Source: Hirundichthys speculiger (Eukaryota > Chordata > Actinopteri > Beloniformes > Exocoetidae). From it: a stretch of 64,000 nucleotides of DNA. The notes beneath the pieces are model-generated. The model had not been told where the DNA came from, did not search any database, and saw only the letters and a list, made by a program, of their open reading frames with translations. The stretch is from positions 2,564,001 to 2,628,000 of the forward strand of contig JAGFBZ010000342.1 in the NCBI GenBank assembly GCA_018398805.1, in the 5' to 3' direction. This document shows positions 48,203 through 59,239 of the stretch, piece after piece. Positions within the stretch are counted from its first letter, which is position 1. Every line of letters starts with the position of its first letter. The translations under genes and the position numbers were made by a program.

Positions 48203-48330
48203 AAAGAGGCAGGGATGAAGATCAGCACCTCCAGATCCACTGTTCTCAGTTGGGAAAAGGGTGGATTGAGGTTCTGCCTCCGGTGGTGGAGTTTAAATAT
48301 CCAGATATTTGGCCCACACAGCCTTCGTGT
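48203..48330 (+). mobile_element. LINE fragment with RT-type motif
   Basis: Frames read MKISTSRSTVLSW and VLPPVVEFKYPDI, resembling the MxIxxSKSE…LPxVxEFKYLG stretch of fish non-LTR reverse transcriptases. Short and frame-shifted. Confidence 0.6.
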
Positions 48331-48394
48331 TTGAGGTCTATAAAACTGAAACCATAGGGGGCCACACCAGTTGCCCATATTAAGTCCACTCTGT

Positions 48395-48930
48395 ACTAGT
48401 GATGGAACGGTTACCGGTGTTACGGTAAAGCGCGGTAAAATTTTACACTATAACGATTACCGTTTATGTTTGATTTCATCTCATTATCGTGGTTGATTAC
48501 TGGGATATGGAATATCAGCCTCATTCAAGTCTGTTAGCGACTCGCGACTGAGTTTGCGTGAATATGTAGCTTGTAACATCGGCATCGTAACGTTAGCATG
48601 GTGGAAAGTGGTGATAGCACGCAGGACATTTACTAACCCACTAAAATGAAGAAATCCGAGGTCTGGGCATTTTTTTTTTCTTAAGAACGCAGAGGGACAA
48701 CTGGTGGAGGACAGTTATCTTGTCTGCAGAGCACTTGTTTACATTTTATTGTAATTTGTACGAGCAACTTGAAGGAGCAAAGGCTTAATGCTTCAAGCTA
48801 CTGAGATGCTTGATCAAGAGTAACCTGGTCGACGCACTTCGCTAACTCACATTTCGTAACTGTTACCGTTGCGTGTTGATCAAAAAATGACCAGAACGAT
48901 GTTCTTCTGATGCAGTTAAAATATTAATTT
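48395..48930. mobile_element. Probable hAT element (TAGTGATGGAACGGTTACCGG end), partial
   Basis: One characteristic terminus is present (48395 onward), with internal TTACGGTAAAGCGCGGTAAAA. A TGTTACCGTTGCGTG segment near 48865 may be internal. The second end and duplication were not found. Confidence 0.5.
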
Positions 48931-49559
48931 ATTCCATTAAAACCTTTTGCCCTTCCGGGTCCAACACCTAACCAATAACAGGCAGCTACCTTTATACCTG
49001 ACCCTCAGGTAACAACACAGCGACACCCACAGACACACAGAGTGAACTACAATTCAGAACAACATATTTGGCTCCTTTACAACTGTTTCTTTATTTGCAC
49101 ATTTATACGTATTTATGGTTCAGCTTAAAGTTTATTTAATTTGAACTTCACTATAATTTTTGTTCCTGATAATTGTTTGCATATTTTGACCTACTATGGT
49201 TGTTAAAGTGTTTATTTAAATTTGCACCAGACAAATAAGCTTTGTTCCTGTTATTTATTTTGTTCATTTAAAATAAAATCCATTTCTGTGCCAGTTGTTT
49301 GCTCTTTTAATGTGAAAGTTTCATTTTGGTAAGATTTTGGCTTCTGATGTTTTAGTCTGACGAGAAAATCACAAGATTTTGTGAAATTAAATTATTTAAA
49401 TGTATGTGTTTTTGGACATTTGTACAGCAATTAAGAATCCTTTTGTGATCTCATGCAACACTGTCTCTCCACTCTGAATACACCAGTGATTGTTGAAGAT
49501 ATTTTTGGAGTTATTAGTGATGACAATGGACTTCAGTAATTCAGATCCGTGTGCTGTCA

Positions 49560-49812
49560 CAGTGGGTTTCCTCCCGGTACTCCGCCTTCCTCCTACGGTC
49601 CAAAGACATGCATGTCAGGTTAATTGGTGGTTCTAAAATTACCCGTAGGAGTGATTTATGGGTGTGCATGGTTGTTCGTCTACATGTGGCCCTGCGATGG
49701 ACTGGTGACCTGTCCAGGGTGTACCCCTGTTTTTCACCTGAAGAGAGCTGGGATAGACATAGGATTAAGTGGGCATAGACGATGGATGGATGGATGGATG
49801 GATGGATGGAGC
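49560..49812 (+). mobile_element. 5'-truncated tRNA-type SINE, (GATG)n tail
   Basis: TTTCCTCCCGGTACTCCGCCTTCC, GTCCAAAGACATGCATGTCAGG and GCGATGGACTGGTGACCTG match the SINE at 45715-46102; ends in GATGGATGG repeats (49781-49812). Confidence 0.82.
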
Positions 49813-51860
49813 TGTCACAGCTTATGCTGTCAGCTTTTTCTATTATTGACGGATGATTGTTCTCTTCAAATACTCTTCTTTTTATCTCTTCAACTTTGCG
49901 TTCAAATATCATCCAATTCCGAGTTTCTAACTGATTCAGAGAATTGTCCAATATGTGGAACACAGCGATCCACTGTGGTGAACCCCTAAAAGAGAAAAGC
50001 TGAAAGAGGTTGCTTTTTATTTAATGCTTCGAATTACTTGGATGATTGTGTTGAAACTGAGAAATGTATTACAGTCCAAAAACCTCCCATAGATAGAAAT
50101 GTGAATTGTTCCACCTTCTCGTTTGCAGATTGTTAAATCCAGAAAATTAGTGACAGTCGGACTGAATTTTATTGCAAATTTAAGAGAAGAACTGTGTTCA
50201 TATTCTAAAACATCAGGATATCATCCAGAATCTTAATTTCTACCTTTTTCTTTAATAGAAGGTTATAAATGACCTCATCCTCTTTGTCCACCACAGGTGA
50301 AGCATATATCAGACCCTTTTTAATCTGTAAAATAATCATAATAATCATAAAATCTGAAGCAATTTTTGCCAGGGCCAACTAAATAATTTCAAGTAGTTTA
50401 TAAGGAGATAAAATCAGGATTTCTCTGCTAATTAAAGCGTTTTATCATCAAGAAATCATTGACTCTTTCATCAAGAGTTCACTGACTAAATGAAAAGCAA
50501 AAGTACTCATGAAGTAGGATCATTGCATATTGTGCCATAGGTTTGTTATATAGAAAAGTATTTAACTGTAAATATATGATGCCATTTATTTGCATTGTGA
50601 ATTAATCTGCTTTTTCCATTAAAATGCCATTTCTGAAATGTGACAGCTTGGCTGCTGGACTTCAGAGCAGTTTTTGAAGCTGGTGAGGCCTTGTGTCGAA
50701 TCTGTCGAAGCTCTCTGCTGCCACCAAGTGGCACCAGCACTGAACTTCCAACTCATCAGTGACCTACATATGCCAACCAGTTGTGGCACATCAAAACCAC
50801 AGCCAAACGTGTTTATTTCCCCAGAGCCTTCCACTGTCAGGACCTCTGCACCGGGGTGGTCTCCATCTCGTGGTGTCCCGAAAGAGTCGACATTCATGCA
50901 AGACAAACCGTCTCATCTGGAGCCTTTAGTTCGGCATGAATGTTGCCCACTGAGGCATCTGGGCTGCTCCTCATTAGCAGTTTGTACAGGCCGCGTACGA
51001 GAGCAAAAGAGGTCAGAGGACTCCTTTTCAGCTTGGACACAAATCTGAGGACACCACAAACACCAACAGGAGCAAACTGACTCATCAGTTGCTCATTTTA
51101 GATGACAAACATTCATCTATCATCAATCTTCCACACAGTATTTGGACCTTGTTGCGTCGGTGGATCTGCTGGAGAACCGAGCATCAGCTGCTGAAACAGG
51201 CAGATTTTTCCATCGCCACCCCTTAAAAGCACGCGGCCCACCTCCTGGAGTCACTCTGCGGAGAACTCGAAGCTATTGTTGGTGTAGCTATCGTGCCTCG
51301 AATGACAGCGGCTCAGCGTTAGCCGCCGGTCAAACCCGGTGACTCACACAAAGGAAGCGCGGGAATGTGTGAAATCCAACGGGGCAACAATGTCGGCGGG
51401 ACGCGCCACCCGTCTCAAGTGTTGCCTGCCGTGGCTAACATCATGAGCTAAAAATAAGAAGTTTAGTACTGAGAGTCGGCTCTCCTGTTGTTTTTGTTTT
51501 CACCATCAACTTACTTAGAAAGCTAAATAGCTCGAAGCTCATCAAAGTTAAAAGCCCGTCCTTGTGCAATTTCAAATGTCCCAAAGCTTTATCTCCATTT
51601 CTTAGCAAAGCCATTTCTCTAACATCTGAATTTGGTCTTTCACTGTTATGCAAGCGTTTCCAAAATCTATTTAGATATTATGCAGTTGTTGGGGAGCACC
51701 TGTTCCTCCCCCCCTCCCCTCCCCCGACTTTTCATCTTTCTTTTTTTAATCCATCACCAGCTAAGCTGCCTGCCGCCCTTTCATGTGCCGCAAATAAACC
51801 GAGCACCAAAACAAAAATGATGAAACACAAAAGTAAAGAAATATATAAATATATGGGGCA
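49813..51860. other. No gene recognised; CTCF-like site
   Basis: Contains CCACCAAGTGGCAC at 50721-50734, 13 of 14 matches to the CTCF core as I remember it. Frames at 50619-51048 on both strands are open but have no recognised domain. CpG-bearing stretch 51200-51420. Confidence 0.35.
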
Positions 51861-51882
51861 TTAAAGACAGAAACAATACCTG

Positions 51883-51888
51883 TTTATT
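51883..51888 (-). terminator. tnni1: Candidate polyadenylation signal of troponin I
   Basis: AATAAA on the minus strand about 216 bases past the stop codon, in AT-rich sequence. It is the first canonical signal seen downstream and would give a 3' UTR of about 240 bases. Confidence 0.45.
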
Positions 51889-52103
51889 TGTATTCACTTC
51901 TCTGTCTTAAGATGAAATAATAAAACAACATTTTTGATTTAAAAAAAAAAAAGACAGTGGGTCTCTGCTCAGGCTACGCTTTAAAGGCTTTCAGTAATTT
52001 CAGTAAAACTAGTTGTGAGCAAATATCGGTTGGCCTCCAGATGAGCGTGTCACATCTCCGAGACGGTTTCCCTGCTTTTGAGGTCATCACCATTTGCGGT
52101 GTC

Positions 52104-55100
52104 TCACTGGGCGCCGCCGCCTGTGTCGAACATCTTCTTGCGGCCCTCCATGCCTGACATGGCCTCCACGTTCTTACGCCAGTCGCCCACTTCAGAGGTC
52201 AGCACCTGGGAAAGGAGGGAAAATCAGACTCATCAGACCGCCAGGTGCCCTGTCAACATTCGTGTATCTGAGATAGGAATGGGATTAAAAATGGTGGCCC
52301 GTATGGGATTGTGTGCTGGTTCCATGTTGGCTCCAGGTGTATTTAACCACTGGTTTTACTGTTGATTCTGGGCTCAGGATCACTGAGGGACCAACATGGA
52401 ACCCCTGGACTATCCCACATGGGGTTCAGTTTCTTAACCAGACCCATCTGGCTGGACGGCGCCGGTATGAGTCACCTTGTCCTGTTTGACGTCCTCCTTC
52501 TTCACAGACTTCAGGTTGGCTCTGAGGTCCATTGAGCCCTTGTGTTTGGAGCCCAGGAGAGCCCTCATCATCTCATCTGCTGATACCCTCACCTTCCTCA
52601 GGGCCGGCTTTTTGAACTTGCCTCCAAGGTCCTGTACTTTCATCTTCAGCTCATTGATCTAAAACAGCGGTGTCAGACTCATTTTCACTGAGGGCCACAT
52701 CAGCATCATGGTTGCCCTCGAAGGGCCAGATTACATTTTGTTACATTCATGCCGTCAGTGTAAATCAAAATAAATTAAACTACACTTTAATATATTGTTA
52801 AATGGTTTCTGTATTTATTATGTAATCAAGTTTCAAATATTTAACTCATTATTATATTAAACTCAGGGTTTGTGAATGTAAACGTGCTCTCACACAGGTG
52901 ATGTTTAAACAGTCCGTTGCCATGGTAACGGACTGAGTATCCATTACCTTGGTTTCGGAAGCGGAAGAGATTCTTTGTTTTACTCGTGGGCTAAATTTAG
53001 CATACTTAGCTCCATGTTTGCTGTCAAAATGCTGACTGACACCGCTTCATAACACAAAAGACATACTGTTTTTTCACCTTGAGATACAAACTTGTAATTG
53101 TTTTCCCATCATTCATGAAACTGTATTCCTTGTGCATCAATTTTTCTTTTCTTGGACATGTTAGGGTTAGTTTGTAGAGGTTTTTCTTCAGTCCATCAGT
53201 TCTGAAAAATGTCTTGTCTCGTTAATGGTAAGATACCGTTATCGTTGTGGTTAACGATGAAATGCATTGTGGGAGATGTAGTTTATTGTCGATATGTGCT
53301 TTAAAGCGGCATAAACTTAAATTAAGTCCTAAATAAAGTCTTATAAGACTTAATTTAAGCGGCATAAGATTAAATTAAGTCTTATAATATCGGTTTAATA
53401 TGTAAGCCAATAATGCACAAGCTCTCGAGGGCCACATAAAAAGATGTGGCGGGCCACATTTGGCCCGTGGGCCTTGTGTTTGACACATGTGAGCTAAAAT
53501 GACGGGGCACATGGGTATGTCAAGAAGTCTCCTCCTATTAATGCCCCTTGAGCTAATAAGGTTTTTTTTTTTTTTTACTGCAGGTGCTCTTGTTACAGCT
53601 GGTGGAAAAGTTAAAGCAAACTTGAAACAGGCAGCTGAAGCATTTAAGCTCTGATTTTATAATAATTCCTTCAGACATGCGTATGATGTGTTGCGGTGGG
53701 ACTTACGTCTTTGTTGTGTTTGATCACTTTGTGTTCACAGTCATACCTCTCCTCATCCACCTCGTCAATTTTTGTATGAAGCTGCTTGCACAGTTTCTAA
53801 AAGAGACGTTTTAAACATTGCCGTTCAATACGTGAATACGCTCTCTGCTGTTTCAAAGGTGAGTTCTCGGTACCTGCAGGTCGTCCAGTGACAGTCCAGA
53901 CAGCTGCAGGGGGGGCAGCTTCTCCCCCAGATAGCGAACCTTCTCCTCCTCCCTCTCTTGCGTCTCCCTCTCCAGATCCTCGCAGGCTCTCTGGAGGAGG
54001 AGCATCTGATCGGGGACAGTATTGGGTCATTAAGAGGCGCTCGGTAGCTGGCGCGTCCTCCACAGACGGGCTGTGAGAGCGCGCCACGCCAAAACAGTGC
54101 AACAGAAACTCACTTTGAGGGAGAGCTTGCGAGAAGCCGAAATCTTCGACTTCGGCTGCGGGGAGAGAAATTTGTCAGCTGAATGACTTGCCAACAGTTT
54201 GCCCCGACACTAATATTCAAATGTATGCAGATGATACTGTAATTTTCATCCATGGCAGCAATACAGCACAAGTTGCAGGTCAGTTAACAAAGTCAATGAA
54301 AAATGTTGCAACTTGGTTTAAACAGATCTGCTTACAACTGAATGTGTCTAAAACAGTATGCATGTTCTTCAGAAAATCAAATAAACACTTGACTGAGCCA
54401 GATGTTTATGTAGAAGGGGAAAGACTACAGGAAGTCTCAATGGTCTGAGTTAAATTCAATCTAGCAAACTTTAGATCAGTGATTCCCAAAGTGTGGGCCG
54501 CGGCCCCCTGGTGGGCCGTCATGGTACTGCAGGTGGGCCGTGAGAGGTCATTAAAAATAAACAAATGAATTTTAAATCCTCAATCTTTTTTAAATATGTT
54601 TTTAATAACCGTAAAATATTCATGACATGATTAAAAAGAACACTAAGAAGTAATAAAACAACCCAATTAAGTGTTATTCTACTGTCATCTTAACTTAATA
54701 TGACAAGTGTCACCTTATTTGTTGACCCCTTACATTAATATCGGATCATAGCTTCTAGTCCTGTATGTTGATCACAGTTGTGATTAAAGGTTTCAGTGGG
54801 CCGTGGAGATTTTTCACATTTCAAATTGGGCCTTGGTATTCTGAAGTTTGGGAATGGCTGCTTTAGATATATACAGAACTGTATGTCCACAGAGGCTGCA
54901 AATTATGTATATCCATTCAATGATCTTTTCCCACATTACATACTGTTTAACAACTTGGTCTCAGGCCAGTGCAACATCTCTTATGCCCATTCAGTTCCTT
55001 TATAAACAAACCCTCAAAGTTCTGGATAAATAAAACCTAGATATCATCACCACTGTTTAATTTTAACTAAATATAAACTCCTGAGTTGGGAAAACCTGGT

Positions 55101-56956
55101 GAAATACACTAACTTATGTCTAACCTACAAGATTATAAATGGACCCGCCCCTTCTGTGTTAAGACAATTCATAAAAACTGGTTCATCTGCAAACATATCT
55201 ACAAGAAGCACAACTAGAGGTGACTGTATAATCCAGAAAATGCCAATCTGCATTTTCCATTAGAGCTGCACCTGAGGCGAACATTATACCATCCCACATT
55301 AGAGTTATAAGTACATAGCACACATTCAAATACAACCTAAAAAAGTGGTTAGTTAGCCACCAGATATGTCAACATCATACTTAGTGCGTTTACATGGGAA
55401 GTTTAATTCCTCTTTAATTCAGAATTAAAATTAAATCCGATTTAAAATGATTAAAAATCACCATGTAAACACAGAATTCTGAATGAAAATGCCCATTCCG
55501 AATTAAACTTAATTCCGAAGTAAGTGGCTGGTTTATTCTGATTTTAAATCCGAATAGAATAATTCCGCGGTCATGTATACACTCATTCCGCTTTAAATTA
55601 ATTCCGGTCTTTCTGCGCATGCTAGTTCTCTTGCCCGTCTGTCGCCATGACGCTTATATTCCACGCTGGGCTTGTTATCGAAATAAAGTTTCAAGATGGC
55701 AGCACGCAGTAAACGGTGGTCAAGAGCAGAGACGATTTATTTAATAAATAGCTTGGAGGAACTGGAAATAATTAAAAGAACAGATGGCAGGAAACATGAA
55801 AATTGTGAGCTTTTCAAAGTTGTAGCGGCCAGGTTAAATGTTGTCGTGCTGCTGCTTCAAAAATAAAATCAAAACAAATCCAAAAAGGATGCTAATAATA
55901 TAGTCCTCCAGGTTGTTGCTAATCGAGTAAGTTTGTTTTCATCCGGTAGACGTAAATACGTAAAGACGTCCGCCCCCCCCATCCAATCAGAACCCTTCCC
56001 AACCCCCAGACCTTAAGCGGAATTGGATAAAGCAGATCAAATGTGTTTTCCATGTAAACCTCAATTCGGAATTACTATTTCCATGTAAATTTGAAGGAAA
56101 ATAGTTTAATTCTTAATTATTTAATTCTGAATAATTCATTCCGATTTAAAAAACATCATGTAACGGTGGCCATTGTCAGCACCTCTACTTGTTATTAGTT
56201 GTACATTGTCTTATATCTTAACCTTTTTTTTATTTCTCTTTCCCTGTTTTTCCTATATTAACCATCCTCTTTTTATATGTCTCATTTGTTCTTTTATCAA
56301 TAAGTTTTAACATGATGTTTGTGTATTTTATGAGTTTGTTTCTTTTAGTATCCATCTGACCTGTTAACATCGGTCCACGGACAACAGATGTAAAATAGCC
56401 ATTTTGGCTAATTCTGCCATATTTACATTCTATGTTTATTAATGTGCACTGTCCATGTCAAATAAACCATAAATAATAAATAAATAATGAGTAATAATGG
56501 ATTTCAAAAGTAATGAGTCACAAGGTGATTTAAATTTCTGCGCTACTGACGGTGGAAGATATTTCTGTGTAACATATGAAGCTGCAGTCTTTGAGCTAAA
56601 ATTAAACTCTGCGCTTCATCAGTAATGATTCGGGGCTTTTATACGTGGAATCTCCTTTACACGTCCTTGTTTTAGCTGCCCACCCTGAACCCGTGAACTG
56701 TTCCACGCAGTAAAACTGCACAGAGGGACCTGCATCGCACTCAGCGCCACTTACACCAGCCCCACGTGAAAAGATAAGGCCTTATTATTAGGATGAAGTC
56801 AAGCGGAAAGCTCTCAGGAGATACTGATAACAATTCTGACGGATGAGCGTTGCCACATCCTTGCCGTGTCTGTGAGGACGATGTGTCCCCGCTCCATGTG
56901 TGGAGGATTAACGTACTGGAACGTAGCCGGCTCACCTTATCCCCTTTGGGATTCAT
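52104..56956 (-). CDS. tnni1: Troponin I, slow skeletal type (tnni1-like), complete, 6 coding exons
   Basis: Inhibitory subunit of the thin-filament troponin complex; it blocks actomyosin until Ca2+-loaded troponin C binds its switch segment. Coding exons, in order: 56956-56936, 54155-54114, 54005-53874, 53796-53707, 52658-52476, 52205-52104, all with GT-AG borders and all whole codons long (7, 14, 44, 30, 61 and 33 codons plus TGA), giving 189 aa, close to the usual 187 of slow troponin I. Recognisable parts: SASRKLSLK (about 13-21), DEVDEERYD in the troponin C/T-binding helix, inhibitory segment [12 protein letters not shown] (108-119), switch region [11 protein letters not shown] (125-135), and the conserved C-terminus [20 protein letters not shown] (163-182), which is closer to TNNI1 than to fast or cardiac forms. 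Start is the only ATG of the first coding exon (MNPKGDK). Two substitutions soften the inhibitory segment (RPPLRR to KPALRK). Which fish slow paralogue this is cannot be settled here. Confidence 0.93.
52665..53491. mobile_element. hAT-type element in a troponin I intron, abutting an exon
   Basis: Ends are CAGCGGTGTCAGACTCA on the left and TTTGACACATGTG on the right (imperfect inverted repeats). They are flanked by ATCTAAAA (52657-52664) and AGCTAAAA (53492-53499), an 8-bp hAT-type duplication with one mismatch. The interior holds the GGGCCACA / TGGCCCGTGGGCC sequences common in this fish repeat family and no open transposase frame. The left duplication overlaps the splice acceptor and first two bases of the exon at 52658. 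Confidence 0.75.
54477..54860. mobile_element. hAT MITE inserted in the L2 remnant
   Basis: Terminal inverted repeats CAGTGATTCCCAAAG and TTTGGGAATGGCTG, with a perfect 8-bp duplication CTTTAGAT at 54469-54476 and 54861-54868. GGGCCGC / GGGCCGT motifs lie inside. No coding capacity. The flanking L2 sequence joins up when the element and one duplication copy are removed. Confidence 0.88.
55379..56170. mobile_element. Second MITE inserted in the same L2 remnant
   Basis: Imperfect inverted ends around GTGCGTTTACATG (left) and CATGTAACGGTGGC (right), with mirrored subterminal TTTAATTC / GAATTAA blocks. L2 sequence resumes on either side, with CAT repeated at both junctions (55376-55378 and 56171-56173). 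The superfamily is uncertain because the duplication is too short to tell. No transposase frame is seen. Confidence 0.65.
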
Positions 56957-57582
56957 GGTTCTGAGTCTGTGGAGGTCCTGCAACGGCAAACAAATGAGAC
57001 AGATGACACCGCAGGCACACGCTGCTGGTTTTACAGGAGAATGATTTTACACGTTTTTCTTACCTCACTTCACATATAATCAGAAAATCAAACACCTGGA
57101 ACAAACAAAGATGACAATTGATTAGATTTTTTTGAGTAATATGGATCTTTTTTATCGCTAAACTGACCCGCTGAGATTCTGCTTGACACACAGTCCTCAA
57201 CATCCTCAACAGAGAGGATTAAAGCAAGGACGCCACATGAACTAGTTCCTCCAGCATCATCACAGTTTTGGATACAACATGAATATTGAAAGTTTGGGTT
57301 TGTGAGCAGATTACATCCACTACAACATCCGGGGCTGAGGAAACCAAGGAAACACAAGCAAATCAGGCAGATGAGGTCTCATGAGGTTAGCGGATAAAAT
57401 ACATAGAAATTTGTCACTAATCCTGATGAAATATTGACCCATAATAGTAGTTAAAACTGAAACCTTTCAGGAAAAAAAAAGAACTGATGATATTTAATGA
57501 TTCATCCAAAACCTGACTCAAAAATTGTTGTTTTTTTTAAAGTTTAAAGGTAGAAGAGTAAACGTGAGCAGAGGAACTGTAC

Positions 57583-57623
57583 CTGTGAACCGGTGCCTGA
57601 GGAGATGAAGGAGGTCGCACAGC
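57583..57623 (-). other. tnni1: Putative non-coding exon 1 of the troponin I gene
   Basis: Reading leftward, the sequence ends in TTCACAG followed by a GTAC donor at 57582-57579. The next exon has an acceptor TTGCAG just before 56977 and about 21 bases of 5' UTR before the ATG at 56956. The transcription start near 57620 is inferred only from the TATA-like box about 25 bases upstream. A non-coding first exon is common in troponin genes. Confidence 0.55.
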
Positions 57624-57639
57624 AGCCACCGCGGACAAT

Positions 57640-57654
57640 CAGCTGCCTTTTATG
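57640..57654 (-). promoter_or_regulatory. tnni1: Troponin I core promoter: TATA-like box with adjoining E-box
   Basis: On the minus strand CATAAAAGG (57654-57646) is followed directly by CAGCTG (57645-57640), a myogenic bHLH E-box. It lies about 25 bases before the presumed start and about 70 before the exon 1 donor. A one-mismatch MEF2-like site (CCATTTTTAG, 57914-57923) lies 260 bases further upstream. The muscle-type combination fits the gene; activity is inferred. Confidence 0.5.
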
Positions 57655-58548
57655 TGAGGCGGGCGGTGAGTGGACAGCAAATATAACGTCTGGTCTCAAG
57701 AATGTGCTGGCAGGAGACCAGGCATGAAATATCACCTCCCCTGATATGGCGGCAACACCGCCGAAGGGTAATTATACTTCAGGAACTTGATTTGTTGCCC
57801 CATTGGTGCGTGAAAATCTCACATATTCTCCAGGGGAACCAGTAAATACACGAAGTCGTCCGCTGGGATATGAATACTGACACCGTCTTCCCCTTGAGAA
57901 AATAGTTTGAAATCCATTTTTAGCGCGAGTAGCTGGAGCTGGCAGCAGCTTAGCCTAGCCTAGCCTAGCTTAGCTGTTCAGGACAAAGACTTAAAACTGT
58001 GGGAAAACTGCTATTATGACCATAATAGTGGCAACTTTAACTGCTAGTAACTCCTTTAAAGTAAACCACACGCTTATATTTTTCCATTAAACTCTCACCA
58101 AAGAGATTATATTCTTAGTTTTTAGGAGGGTTGTGTGAGAGCTTGTGATTATAAGACTACATTTTACATATGATGTTAAATAAACAAGATACATATTACT
58201 GTTTTATAACAACAATAAAATAAATAAATAATGCAGGTCAGCTGATTTTTCCAGCCATGATTAAGCAATAAATCTGCAAATTTTTAATGAATCTTCACAC
58301 ACGTTTGTTATCCTGTTGACAGAATCTGCTTCAGGTTATCAAATTTGTCCTTGCTGATGTGTCCATATTCCACATGGCTGCTACGGTAACAGAGCAAGGG
58401 CTCGTCCCCTTCATTTTGTGAACGCACCACCTCGATAGTCATCATCCTACCCCCGACTACCTGCCTGGACAAGATAAAGGCATGGACGAGTCAAAACTTC
58501 CATCAGTTCAACAGCCCAAAAACTGAAGCCATGCTTGTCGACACCCTG
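57655..58548. other. Upstream region of troponin I
   Basis: Contains the MEF2-like site and a short (TAGCC)n run (57951-57970). A CpG-poor, AT-rich stretch follows. No gene recognised. Confidence 0.35.
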
Positions 58549-59239
58549 CATCAGGTCCAACCACCACGCATCAGGTCCAGTCACAGCGCATCAGGTCCAG
58601 CCATCCCCCCCATCAGGTCCAACCCCACCCCCCATCAGGTCCAGCCATCCTCCCATTTGGTCCAGCCGCGGTGCATAAGTTCCAGTCAGAGCGCATCAGG
58701 TCCAGTCACGGTGCATCAGGTCCATTCAGAGCGCATCAGGTCCAGCCATCCCCCCATCAGGTCCAGCCATCCCCCCATCAGGTCCAGCCATCCCCCCATC
58801 AGGTCCAGTCACCCCGCATCAGGTCCAGTCACCCCGCATCAGGTCCAGTCACCCCGCATCAGGTCCAGCCACCCCGCATCAGGTCCAGCCATCCCCCATC
58901 CATCCAGGTCCAGCCATCCCCCCAATCAGGTCCAGTCACAGCGCATCAGGTCCAGTCACAGCACATCAGGTCCAGTCACCCCGCATCAGGTCCAGTCACC
59001 CCGCATCAGGTCCAGCTACACCGCATCAGGTCCAGCCACCCCCCTTCAGGTCCAGCTATCCCCCATCAGGTCCAGTCACCCTGCATCAGGTCCAGCCACC
59101 CCCCATCAGGTCCAGCCATCCCCCCCCATCAGGTTCAGCCATCCCTCCATCAGGTCCAGCCACCCCGCATCAGGTCCAGCCACCCCCCATCAGGTCCAGC
59201 CACCCCCCATCAGGTCCAGCCACCCTGCATCAGGTCCAG
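58549..59239. repeat. 20-bp minisatellite (CATCAGGTCCAGYCACCCCG)
   Basis: About 34 tandem units, mostly 20 bases, with units of 19-22 bases in places; variant positions (CACCCC, CATCCCCC, CACAGC) fall between constant CATCAGGTCCAG cores. The 20-base unit rotates through the three frames, so two overlapping frames of 241 and 208 codons look like proteins but are artefacts. Confidence 0.95.

Larger units (their letters stand above)
54172..56490 (+). mobile_element. L2-type LINE remnant in a troponin I intron, interrupted by two MITEs
   Basis: Three colinear pieces: about 54172-54476, 54869-55378 and 56171-56490. The first encodes the reverse-transcriptase catalytic core ([11 protein letters not shown]) and [11 protein letters not shown]. 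After an in-element deletion and the first MITE come the downstream RT segments ([20 protein letters not shown], about 54950-55020; [16 protein letters not shown], about 55100-55160). The last piece is a 3' UTR ending in a CAAATAAACCATAAATAATAAA-type tail. Several stops and frame breaks: an inactive, 5'-truncated copy. It lies antisense to troponin I and fills most of the 54156-56935 intron. Confidence 0.8.

Noticed and set aside
58549..59239. CRISPR-like array
   Set aside because: Constant and variable blocks look superficially similar, but there are no unique spacers, and this is an animal genome.
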